Below are positions 44,058 to 54,540 of a stretch of DNA of 64,000 bases, in pieces. The stretch is taken from positions 147,001 through 211,000 of the forward strand of contig JAIGNY010004290.1 of assembly GCA_020152595.1 (NCBI GenBank), in the 5' to 3' direction. Below the pieces are notes generated by a model, which worked only from the letters and a program-made list of their open reading frames with translations, was not told the origin of the DNA and made no database searches. This DNA comes from Chiridota heheva. Taxonomy: Eukaryota > Echinodermata > Holothuroidea > Apodida > Chiridotidae. The position numbers and the translations under genes were made by a program. How positions within the stretch are numbered: position 1 is the first letter of the stretch; each line of letters opens with the position of its first letter.

Positions 44058-47000
44058 CTGAAAAATACAAAATTATTCATGGCTAATCCATTGTTCAATA
44101 AATTTCCATTAGCACATATGAAGTACCACGTAATGATGAAGATAGTTTTCACCTGTAGGTGGCAATGATGGTATATCTCACACTGTCTTGGATGGGACGG
44201 ACCTGTCTACAAGAAATCCTGTTTCTGCTGAAATGACTCAAGACCTGACCCAAGACCCACTTTTGCTGGACTCGGACTCGGGTATCAGGAACTTGAATGG
44301 GGTAGTTTCAACTATAAGAACTCAAGTATAGTTTTTTTTACTGGACTTAAGAGTCTGGCACCAGCCACTTGGACGGGACTGACTTGTCTACAAGGAATCC
44401 TGTTTTTGCTTAACTCCACTCGGGCACAAGAAACTTGCATGGGGTAGATTCAATTAAAATAATTCAAGTAATGTGTTTCTTGGACTTAGAACTCTGGCAC
44501 CAGCAACTTGGATGGGACAATATCTACAAAGAACTATATCCTGTTTTTGCTAATCTCTACTCTGGCACCAGGAATTCTGGCACGAGCAACTTGGATGGGA
44601 CAATATCTACAAGGAATTATATCCCATTTTTGCTGATCTCTACTCTGGCACCAGGAACTCTTGAGCAGCTTGGATGGGACAATATCGACAAGGAATTCTA
44701 ACCTGTTTTTGCTGATCTCTACTCTGGCACCAGGAACTCTGGCATGAGCAACTTGGATGGGACAATATCTACAAGGAATTATATCCCGTATTTGCTGATC
44801 TCTACTCTGGCACCAGGAACTCTGGCACGAGCAACTTGAATGGGACAATATCTACAAGGAATTATATCCCGTTTTTGCTAATCTCTACTCTGGTACCAGG
44901 AACTCTGGCGCAAGCAACTTGGATGGGACAATATCTACAAGGAATTATATCCCGTTTTTACTGATCTCTACTCTGGCACCAGGAACTCTGGCACGAGCAA
45001 CTTGGATGGGACAATATCTACAAGAAATTATATCCCGTTTTTGCTGATCTCTACTCTGGTACCAGGAACTCTGGCATGAGCAACTTGGATGGGACAATAT
45101 CTACAAGGAATTATATCCCGTTTTTACTGATCTCTACTCTATCACCAGGAACTCTGGCACGAGCAACTTGGATGGGACAATATCTACAAGGAATTATATC
45201 CCGTTTTTACTGATCTCTACTCTGGCACCAGGAACTCTGGCATGAGCAACTTGGATGGGACAATATCTACATGGAATTTTTTCCTGTTTTTGCTGATCTC
45301 TACTCTGGCACCAGGAACTCTGGCACGAGCAACTTGGATGGGACAATATCTACAAGGAATTATATCCCGTTTTTGCTGATCTCTACTCTGGCACCAGGAA
45401 CTCTGGCACGAGCAACTTGGATGGGACAATATCTACAAGGAATCATATCCTGTTTTTGCTGATCTCTACTCTGGCACCAGGAGCTCTGGCACGAGCAACT
45501 TGGATGGGACAATATCTACAAGGAATTATATCCCGTTTTTGCTGATCTCTACTCTGGCACCAGGAACTCTGGCACGAGCAACTTGGATGGGACAATATCT
45601 ACAAGGAATTATATCCCGTTTTTGCTGATCTCTACTCTGGCACCAGGAACTCTGGTGAGATGAACTCAACTACAAGGACTCAAAGGGTTTGTTTGCTTGA
45701 CTAAAGGCTCAGAGACCAGGGACTCGGATTTAAAAGTGGTGGAATTTACTTCAACACTTTGTTCCCCATTCCCTAACTTTGTCAGCAAGGGAACAGTAGA
45801 ATCCCAAAAGATTCATGATCAATTCAAAATCTTCAATATATTCTTTCATTGCAGAAGGAAGAAGATTTTCCTTCCCTTGTTTTTTCTTCTTTTAAATCAT
45901 GGTGAACCATATATCTTGATATTGAAACCAACATATTATGAAATCCAAATCATGTTAATAAAACATTTCACATCTTAAATCTCCATCAATACTGGTACAC
46001 CTTTACAGCCCAGTAGACTAACGTGGAGAAAATGTGTCTTACTCAATCAAGGACACAATGCATGCATGAATCAAACTGAGAAAGTTCTTGCAAAAAAGCT
46101 TGAATCTTTCTACCTGTGATGGTTGCTAGTACTGTTTTGAGCTGCTTTTTGGAATTTAAATCCGGTCTGTTTGTAGGGGTGATGTCCAACTGGTAGTCTG
46201 GCCCATATTCCAGGAAGAACTGTTGGCAAATGTGAGACGAGATATTTTAGATGATAACTTAAATGAAACTCATGGAATAGAGAATGCCCATGTGAAGTCA
46301 CACACACTTGACCAGCACCATCCAAGAGGTCTAGTGGTTTAATAGTGTAAATCTTTTTTATTTAAGCCGACTAAGAATAGAGTATGTTTATTGAAAGTGA
46401 GCTTGTACCCCACCCACTTCCTTTTCGCCTTACAAATATTTGCTTTTCCCTTTAATTTTCTTTACTTTTCTAATTTCGCAGACACAGGACCCTCATTTGA
46501 CCTTAGTTGGGATTGGTTTGGTGGTGTTTAACAGTACAACTACAGCATAGTGGTGCCAGAGAGGGTGCCATAAAGTAAAGGAGCATCATTCTAAGAGACA
46601 AATAGGACCTACAAAGTCAGACATGTTAACGTGGAGATTTAAAAAACAAACAATACAATCCACTGTTTCTGATTGGTCAAAGTGTGATAATTGAAGAAAA
46701 AAATTACATACAATATTTCATATTTAACATATTATTACAAGATTAAACAAAAACTGCCACTGAATTAAAAGAATTAATTTCTCGACCACCTGCAACAAAC
46801 TTACAGCATGGTCAGGGATCTCTGACTGTAGTCTCAGACCAAGCATCATGGCGGTCATTTGTGTCCAGCATCGGGCAGTATTGGCATTGTGATATCCACC
46901 TGTAATGAGAATTTAAAGGATACATGTAAGTTTAGTAGTCAAACAAGTTCATTTTATATAAGAACAATGAACAAAATTGTCCAGAAACTAATTACGGGTT

Positions 47001-50000
47001 TTAGTTTGTTACGGAGATTTCTAAGTTTAGAAGTTTATCAGAAAAGTCTGAATCCAGACTAGCTTGGATATGACAACTTCACATTCTTTGTAAATTTGGA
47101 TGCAATATTGTGGTTTTGTTCCTGACACCCATTGGACATGCCAGGACAGTAGTGAAACAGGATCTAGTGGAGTAACTGTAATTCATCACCTAAATAATTC
47201 TAAATTTATTTCATCAATTTTAAATAAAATACATTAACAAATATTTGAAAATTGTGGGTGCAACATCATTGCTTTACACCATACATTATAAACCAATCAT
47301 TTTCACATAAACTTATGACAACTTTAAAAGTCAATATATCTTGAATGAAATATGAGATGTCAAAATTGTTTCTTATAACTCTGTGTGCATCTTTGTCCTC
47401 TAGTATACATGACCGACATGCCTGACTCATAAACGTTTTTAATCAATTGGATCAATTTGCCTGCAATCGTTCAGTGCTACAGACCTTTTCAAACGGAGTT
47501 TAGCCAAACGTGATTTCTTCAGTACTTTGACCAATCAAATGTTTCCCAAACAATTAGGTGCTGGTTTGAGGAAAGAAATGTAAGCAGCAATACGTGCACG
47601 TATTTCCTTTATGTATAACGCATGTACAGTATGATACGTGCACTTGAGAACGTTTTTACATACGCTTGATCCCATACCATGTGTGAATTGTGCAGACGGC
47701 CAAGATTCCTCCAGTATTTTATTGGTCAATAAATTCCTCCAGGATACGATTGGTCCATTATGGATACGTGAATCTAGGCCATGTGACATTATTTAAATTA
47801 GTTATCCGGAAATTGCCAATTCAGATTGACAGAGGTCTATAAGGATGGTTATGGGTTTCAATCCATCACAGATGGGACCACCATGTTCTTGTAATGGTGA
47901 AGCATTACTAGTGTTCGCATTAGGACACTGGATTGCAGGATTCCCGTAAAACATTTTGAATTCCTCCCAAACAAAACACATCGGGAGGAAAATTTCAGCA
48001 AAGAAATTAAGTAAGCATTAAGTACCTAAGTATTGAAATTTTCCAAAGTCCCTCCTACAACCCCTCCTATTTTTGTCCAAATTCCCAGCACCAAAATTAT
48101 TCTTAAGGGGACAGGATGTATTTTACATTTTTATATCATAAAAGTTCCCGTACCTCATTATAATTCATCAGATGAATCAATGCTTATAGTCTAATACAGA
48201 CCAGGGGTCAAATTTCCCACTGTTCTGCGAATAGTGCTTTTTATGCAGTAACAGCAATTTTTCACACAGTATTCTTTTCACAAGCATGTGGCATCAATGA
48301 TCAGCTGATTTCTCCTCAAAAAAGAAGTGCGTGTTTTCAAACAAGATTATCATGAAAATAATTTCTTCCAAGCTGCAGTAAGAAAAAGCTTTCCCAACCT
48401 TTCCCGCAATTGTCAGCACAATTAATCATGAATACTCACATAATATTACGACTGCTTGCACATGTACGGCTAGATACACAACTGGATGCTATGTACTTAA
48501 ACCAACATTCATATTTGCACATATTAACCAACAAGTAGTTATAACTTAAGCCCATTCTATTATTGCCAAAAACGTTGGAACAGTGAATTTGTACAGTATT
48601 ATTTGAGAAAGTACTGTTTTATGGAAAATGGGAAAAAAATAGAAATGTCAACCCCTGCAGACTGAATTATATTTCATGCCCATTTCCTGGAGTCCTGTGA
48701 TAATTCTCCACCAACAAAATAAAGGCACCAACAGACTGATATTTATTTTTGCATATTTATCTGCTTTCTTATTTTGTTCAAAAAATCCCATGTCCCAATG
48801 TGTACAGTTAAAGGTATATGGGCAGGAAGAGGCAACATTAGCTAAACTTGATTTTTAAATCTATGAAGAAAGCAACAAAATTATCAAAAGCTGTAAAAGG
48901 ATTAGTTCAGGAGTCCCGCAAGTCAATCTTATATGAAAACGACTTCAAAAGAAACAAAATAGTGAAAAAAGCATTCAATAATCTTATTCTGTTAAGGAGA
49001 TATCTAGGTTTAAAGTTTGGTATCGTTTGTGTAGAAACAAATGAAATCAGACTAGTCCTCAAAGTCTTTATGTATTCTACCATATTTTGTCCTGCGATTT
49101 TATGGCTTAAAGAAACCATGGAATATGTCAAAAAAAGGAGTAAAACTGCACCTAGGAAGAGTATTTATAATATACTATATACTATACTATTTATAATATA
49201 TTTATATATAAATAAATCAAATAGTGAAAAAAATTAATAAACTCTCTTAAAAATCCATTAACATTTGCTAAGAATGTGAGGATGAAGATTTCCATTGAAG
49301 ACTTACTATGCCAGCCATTTCTACACAGATAAGACAGGAGCTTTAAACTTGAATATCTCCTTAAGGGAATAAGATTTGTGAATTCTTTCTTCACCATTTT
49401 GTTTCTGTAGAAGTCCTCTTTCATACAAGATACTGTAGATATGCTTGGATTATGAAATAATCCTTTAAAAACAGGCCATTTTACAGCTTTAATGAAGATT
49501 CTTGTGCAAATATGCAAATGTTTGTCTTACTCGTGTGATGTATGAACAGGACATATTCTCTATTTTCTCATGTAAATCCATTGCTTTTCAACCCTCTGCC
49601 ATTTCTCTTTGGAATAGGGAAGAGAATTCTAATGAATTTTTTTTTATCTTTATCCATACCCCCAACCACAATCAAGCTGGAGAGGGCATTTTTTCAACAT
49701 GTTTTTCTGTTAATACATAACATTTTTAAATAACATTTTTACATATTTTTACATAATATTTGTTTAATCTTAATCTTCTTTCAAACTACACATGCTGCTT
49801 TCAAAATTCAAACACTATTAAACTAGAATTTAATGCTCTTTTCAGTACGTGGTTGAACAGAAAATTATTGTACCTGTCCAATGTTTACAGATCTTCAAGA
49901 TGCATACCCTGATGTCTCTACAGTCCACACAGGACATGTGGAATTCACTATCTTGTGTATTACTGCTAATTCCTAATGTACAGTAGACCATACATACAAT

Positions 50001-52852
50001 ATTTTTGTGATTAATCCTTTAAATGTTTTACTGAATGTTTTGAGGGGTTGTAAGCTATTAGGAATTATAATCACTTTCTTCCTTTAGATGAAACTATAAA
50101 TGTTCAACTGTTTGCACCATAGAAGCAGGACAGCTGTAACCATGACAGTGAAAGGAGCTCATAAATGGTATCATCATTGCTTGTGTTAAAAAAGGTACAA
50201 ATAAAGGTTACAAAATTAAAGTAAGTTGCCTTAAATCTTGCGCATCATATTGAAAAATATGCTTGAAGTGTGAGTATTTTATCATGTTGATGAGAACAGG
50301 ATTTTCTTAGGTGAAATTAAAGGCAATGAGGCCTTATTTTGTGTATTTTCTTGCCATTGAGACAATCAACTGTTGTGAAGCGTAACTATGTGCCAACGCC
50401 CAAAAATCAAAAATAGAAATGCGGATCTCTTCCTCACATGACCAAGCACTGTTCAGTGAAATAGAACCAGATTAGGGATAGGCAACCGCCCTTGGATCTG
50501 TGAGCCTTCCTTGGATCTGTGAGCCTCCCTTGGATCTGTGAGCCTCCCTTGGATCTGTGAGCCTCCCTTGGATCTGTGAGCCTCCCTTGGATCTGTGAGC
50601 CTCCCTTGGATCTGTAAGCCTCCCTTGGATCTGTGAGCCTCCCTTGGATCTGTGAGCCTCCCTTGGATCTGTGAGCCTCCCTTGGATCTGTGAGCCTCCC
50701 TTGGATCTGTGAGCCTCCCTTGGATCTGTGAACCTCCCTTGGATCTGTGAGCCTCCCTTGGATCTGTGAGCCTCCCTTGGATCTGTGAGCCTCCCTTGGA
50801 TCTGTGAGCCTCCCTTGGATCTGTGAGTATCTCAAAGTACAATATTTTGTAAATGGGGTTAAGAGGAGATAGTTGTTAGTATAAACAACATGTACAACCA
50901 AACAAACCTCCTCCTAGGACCAGAGTGGGCAGGTGCCACTTGAGTAAGAACTGTAGGCATTCAACAGGTGCTTTGGTTGTAAGGTTGAATGAGTTCATGG
51001 GATCCCCTGCCAGAGTGTCGGCCCCACACTGGACCACCAAGGCATCACAGGGAAAGGCACTCTTGATTTCCTTCATAACTCTGGGGAAAACAATAATAAT
51101 GTCGCAATCGTTCTCCTGAAATTATTCTTAAGAAATTAAACTTTTTCAAAGTGGAACATTTTATTGCTAAAGAGATTATCAGCAGTCAGAACTCCCTGTA
51201 GTTGTATGAGATTTGGGCCACACTCTTAATCTGGAAGCTATTCCTTCTATACTGTAGCACATAAACAATTTCAGACTGGTGATTAGTCCATTCACAAACG
51301 ATACAACGAAAGGACACAAAGAAATAAAATGGGGGATAGGTGATTAACAAGGTTGAATTAATAAACCCTGATAAGGCACATCAATTATGTGAATCTCACA
51401 TCTACTTTTCAGTAACTGAACAATGTGTGGATGTACACAGAAAAACAAATGGTTTGATGGACGGTACGGGTGCTATTACCTCATCATCAACTTTATTGGC
51501 GAGGGGATTAATAAATGTTAAAAATATCATAACATGAAAAACTTACCTAACAAATATTGCATAATACAGAGCATCAGTGATAGCATCCTGTAGAGGAATG
51601 TTGATGGCATAGAAACGACCTCGACCCAAACCAACATCATCACTACAGCCAGAGCCTGTAAGGGGGGAAAACCTCACAGTTTACACACAAAAGATACTGA
51701 ACACACAGCGTCACAGCAGCCTGAGAAGAGAACATATCTGCAAGTAAATATAGTTATAAAGTGAAATCCATCCACGCCATTAGGCCCACAGAGCCAGTGC
51801 CTATCTCCAGTTTCCTTGGCTAAGCAGATAAGAGCACATGACTCCCCATGCTAGTCCATCACAAGTGATTTTACAGCTAAGTGGACTGGTGTCGTTCAAA
51901 CCTGTTACCTTTTGCATATGTACAAGCAAACCACTGATCCACCACATCTCTATGGAATATAGGAATTGTCAACAACATTTCTCTAGCCTACGTTGGATTT
52001 GGATTCCGGGGTGCCAACACTGAAGGGGAGGGGGCAACGGAACTCTAGCACTTCAAAAAGAATTATTTCTTAGTTTCTTCATACTTTGTTTTATTTTGTC
52101 CTTTGTCATATACCAGAACAACATTGTCTCACCACTGAACTTAGAAGCTGAGAATACTTGAATCACATAAATTGATGAAAAGGAAATCATTTTCTTTTCA
52201 CAAAGATAAAAATGAAATATGATCAAAGTTTTGCAATATTTACAAGACATAGGTGTACCTTGCTTGTCCATACATTCCACAATGATGATTTTCATTTCAA
52301 AACAATTTATCACTTATCAAAGAATCAGAAAAGAATTGTTTTGCATATTCTAATTTTATCAATTTGATCATACTGAAGGCTTGCCGGGGCCTAGGGTTTA
52401 TGGCTTACCATATAATGGGGTTAGATAGCTAACTTATACCATGCTGAAAGCTTATAGGGGCCTGTGTTCTCCTCACTTTCGACATGATAAGGAATACATG
52501 ATGAATTAATCCTCTTTCTAGCTAGCAAGTGAAGTGTGAAGAAGCTCTCAGGTTGTAAGGAGTGGATTACCCCTGCACTGTGTATGGTGTAACAACAGCT
52601 TATTGCTAGCAATTAAACTGTGAAGGGGCTTTCAGGTTAGAGGGTGAGGATTACACCCTGATTTTGAGAAAACTGAGGGTGTCAGGTTGGAGGGGCCCCA
52701 ATCGATAATATTCTTAATGAAACCAAGAAAAACAATCTTTTAAAGAAGCAATATTGCTTGAATTGATACTGTACCTGGATAAAATCCGGCAGAATGTTTG
52801 TGGAATGATACCGTCATCACTTTTGGTGTGTAGCAGAAGGCATCTTCAACCG
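43996..52852 (-). CDS. HDAC8: Histone deacetylase 8, C-terminal six exons
   Basis: The exons in transcript order are 52852-52775, 51655-51547, 51080-50908, 46899-46805, 46219-46114 and 44057-43996 (stop TGA). All introns are GT-AG and all phases join, giving about 207 residues without a stop. Class I HDAC landmarks: [58 protein letters not shown] (zinc-binding Asp, human Asp267), [15 protein letters not shown] (catalytic Tyr, human Tyr306), [21 protein letters not shown], and a C-terminus with ENLKNV. The ANTARCW and GPDY.L.ITP patterns favour HDAC8 over HDAC1-3. The enzyme removes acyl groups from lysines (SMC3 is a known substrate). The human protein has 377 residues; the N-terminal half with Asp178 and His180 is not found between 52,853 and 54,540 and presumably lies beyond the large array. 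Confidence 0.92.
44186..44474 (+). repeat. Diverged longer parental repeat flanking the 83-bp array
   Basis: GGATGGGACGGACCTGTCTA and GGACGGGACTGACTTGTCTA occur about 186 bp apart, each followed by CAAG(A/G)AATCCTGTTT and by an AACTATAAGAACTCAAGTA-like word that is absent from the 83-bp units. Confidence 0.6.
44475..45656 (+). repeat. 83-bp minisatellite in the last HDAC8 intron (~14 copies)
   Basis: The unit is 83 bp: TGGCACGAGCAACTTGGATG, GGACAATATCTACAAGGAAT, TATATCCCGTTTTTGCTGAT, CTCTACTCTGGCACCAGGAA, CTC. The spacing of the AACTTGG word is 83 bp. One unit near 44,660 lacks about 10 bp. Frames on both strands are repeat artefacts. Confidence 0.95.
46114..46219 (-). CDS. HDAC8: HDAC8 exon (GPDY block)
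   Basis: The acceptor is TTTGCCAACAG and the donor GTAGAA; the exon runs from phase 0 to phase 1. It encodes [20 protein letters not shown] and [15 protein letters not shown]. Confidence 0.9.
46805..46899 (-). CDS. HDAC8: HDAC8 exon with catalytic Tyr
   Basis: The acceptor is TCATTACAG and the donor GTAAGT. The first two bases complete Gly. It encodes [18 protein letters not shown] and [13 protein letters not shown]. The Tyr is at the position of human Tyr306. Confidence 0.93.
46915..47420. mobile_element. Foldback MITE family C, copy 5 (diverged)
   Basis: TTAAAGGATACATGTAAGTT, GTAGTCAAACAAGTTC, TATATAAGAACAATGAACAAAA and TTACGGAGATTTCTAAG follow the left arm. The right side has AACTTTAAAAGTCAATATAT and ACCGACATGCCTGAC. 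Confidence 0.5.
47421..48890. other. HDAC8 intron, nothing recognised
   Basis: AT-rich intronic DNA; no exon or known repeat family seen. Confidence 0.45.
48895..49472. mobile_element. Foldback MITE family C, copy 6
   Basis: The left end is AAAGGATTAGTTCAGGAGTC, followed by GACTTCAAAAGAAACAAAAT. The right arm has TTGTTTCTGTAGAAGTCCTC and ends TTATGAAATAATCCTTT. The centre has a (TATAC)n-like stretch. Confidence 0.8.
49480..50480. other. HDAC8 intron, nothing recognised
   Basis: AT-rich intronic DNA without a supported feature. Confidence 0.45.
50487..50828 (+). repeat. 19-bp minisatellite (18 copies)
   Basis: The unit CTCCCTTGGATCTGTGAGC is 19 bp and almost perfect (single changes at about 50,506, 50,617 and 50,731). 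It lies about 80 bp downstream, in the HDAC8 sense, of the exon carrying the zinc-binding Asp. Minus-strand frames reading [18 protein letters not shown] are repeat artefacts. Confidence 0.95.
50908..51080 (-). CDS. HDAC8: HDAC8 exon with zinc-binding Asp
   Basis: The acceptor is TTTTCCCCAG and the donor GTTTGT. It encodes [35 protein letters not shown] and [11 protein letters not shown]. Confidence 0.93.
51547..51655 (-). CDS. HDAC8: HDAC8 exon (DVGLGRGR block)
   Basis: The acceptor is CCCTTACAG and the donor GTAAGT. It encodes [20 protein letters not shown] and [15 protein letters not shown], matching the human DVGLGKGRYYSVNVPIQD region. Confidence 0.93.
51764..51960 (-). mobile_element. 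tRNA-derived SINE, copy 5 (inverted, truncated)
   Basis: The + strand carries AAATCCATCCACGCCATTAG, GCCCACAGAGCCAGTGCC, GAGCACATGACTCCCCATG and TTTTACAGCTAAGTGGACTG, the inverse of the SINE tail and body. The head is lost. Confidence 0.7.
52775..52852 (-). CDS. HDAC8: HDAC8 exon (VEDAF to FYPG)
   Basis: The donor GTACAG is clear; the acceptor (GATATAAAG) is weaker. It encodes [20 protein letters not shown] and AGFYPG. The first codon would end in CG, so the highly conserved Gly before Val may be replaced. Confidence 0.85.
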
Positions 52853-52859
52853 CTTTATA

Positions 52860-53445
52860 TCAAAGGAAATACAGAAGTGTTTGATACATCATGGCAATAC
52901 CACACACAAAAGACTTGCTCAACAAATTTTTTAAAGCAAGAATAAAATTCTAGAGAGGCAGAATAAATGATATTCATACAAAAATTGTTTAATGTTTTCA
53001 TAGTATGTATAATTACCAGCTAAAACAAACAGTAACAAGTTTTATTTTTTTCCAAATAAACACGTTTTCACCCAGTGTTAAACGGGTACGTACTAATTTA
53101 ATTACAACTGCAAATCAGTCCCTTTGTTGACAGGAATGGAGAAATGTCTTCAGAACTTAAATTTTAATCTTGCTCATACAATTGCATCAAATGTGTGGAA
53201 TCAGAAAATGAGTAAAATACAAAGAAATATTCTTGGCCCTAAGGACATGACAGGCACACTGTTGCTGAGTACATGATGGAGATCAGACATCTTTTAATTG
53301 AGAAATTTTCAATATTGATTACATGAACAGAACTTGCAAATTGAAATTTGCTGCTTTACACCAGAGCTTATCAATATCTTTCCTTTAGGTCTGTCAATCA
53401 TTCACAGTTAATGCACACATCACCTCCAGCAAATAATACACAACT
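52860..53445. other. HDAC8 intron or upstream region, nothing recognised
   Basis: Searched on the minus strand for the missing HHGDG and GGWHHA exons; none found. Confidence 0.45.
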
Positions 53446-53449
53446 ATTT

Positions 53450-53770
53450 TTGTTTGTTTGTTTGTTTGATGAGAGTTTAACGGCACCACAACAGCAAAGG
53501 TCAAATTGTGCCTGAGAGGTTAGATCATTCCAGAGGTAGGAAGGAGAGTAAACGGGGGGAGATTGAGGAAACACGAGAACTAAAAGCCAGAAAGCTGGGA
53601 TCAAGAGAGGAGGTGTATGGGTGAAAAAATAATGTAGAGAGAGAGGGGGTGGGGAAGGAAAACTAAATATGATTGTAGAGGGAAGCATGATAAAGGAAGG
53701 AGATAATTTTATCCAGAGGTTTTTTTTGGAAGAGCTCGGCTATTGAATTGTGGGCAGCAAGGGAAGCTAT
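53450..53770 (-). mobile_element. LINE-A 3' fragment, copy 5 (inverted)
   Basis: It starts (TTTG)n then GATGAGAGTTTAACGGCACC, followed by GGTTAGATCATTCCAGAGGT, and ends near GTGGGCAGCAAGGGAAGCT. It is strongly 5'-truncated. Confidence 0.85.
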
Positions 53771-54540
53771 TTTTATCACCAGTTTGCAAACAAACTTCTC
53801 CCACTAAGACACTTAACACGGATGAGTGATTTCAATCACAAAAGTGCCCTGATTACTCTTCACTGACTTCTGTAATGTTATACACACAAATAACCTTGGG
53901 CTACTTGGCTGTGGTGTGCATGGGAATGGCAGATAAACAATCATTGTTTTGAGTGAAACACAATACACTGAAAAAGAAGTCGGGTTGGTAACTGCCATAA
54001 CTGAGTTTTTAGGATTAACTCAGGTGTTGGGTGTGTGTAGGCTTAAAGAGAAACTTTTCGGCATGTATGTTGATGCTTATAACGTGCAATCAAAAGTCAA
54101 CAATATGGAATTTGAAATTTACAGTGTGTTTTTGTTTTTCCTAGATCATTTAAATCAGTAAAAACCTTTTAGTTATGCAAAACAAAATTTCATGTTTATC
54201 TCTTCACGATTTGCCATAAATATAACCAACAAAATAATTTATTACAAAATTTAATTCTTTCATATACAAGAACAGACTAGTGGAACGATACCCACCTGTA
54301 CAAATGTTAACCATGCCAATGTTCTCTATACCAATGTGCTTCTAACAATTCCATCCTTTACCAATTTATAACAAGTTTGCCATTTTACAAAATAAAATCT
54401 TTTTCATTCCATAGTCCACAGAAGACAGGTTGCTGCAGTTACTGCCCTGTACAAAAACACACTAGCCACAGACCACAAATCAATTTGCCTGCACCTTATG
54501 TTAGACAGTGTACCATGGATCAAGTACTGTATCTCTGCCT
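53771..54540. other. Unique sequence before the large array
   Basis: Non-repetitive AT-rich DNA. A weak minus-strand resemblance to an HDAC block near 54,440 was examined and rejected. No gene supported. Confidence 0.4.

Noticed and set aside
50434-50901. 155-codon minus-strand frame with [14 protein letters not shown] repeats
   Set aside because: A product of the 19-bp minisatellite lying in an HDAC8 intron.
53890-53940. Minus-strand reading HAHHSQVAQGYLCV, loosely like the HDAC GGWHHAKKDEASGFCY block
   Set aside because: Only the HH pair and a few positions agree, a stop follows at once, and the splice context does not fit; treated as chance.
54404-54480. Minus-strand stretch AVTAATCLL resembling the HDAC8 block ITAAQCLI, with a possible acceptor before it
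   Set aside because: The match covers only about nine residues and is followed by a stop without a good donor. The expected next exons (GGWHHA, HHGDG) are not found between it and 52,852.
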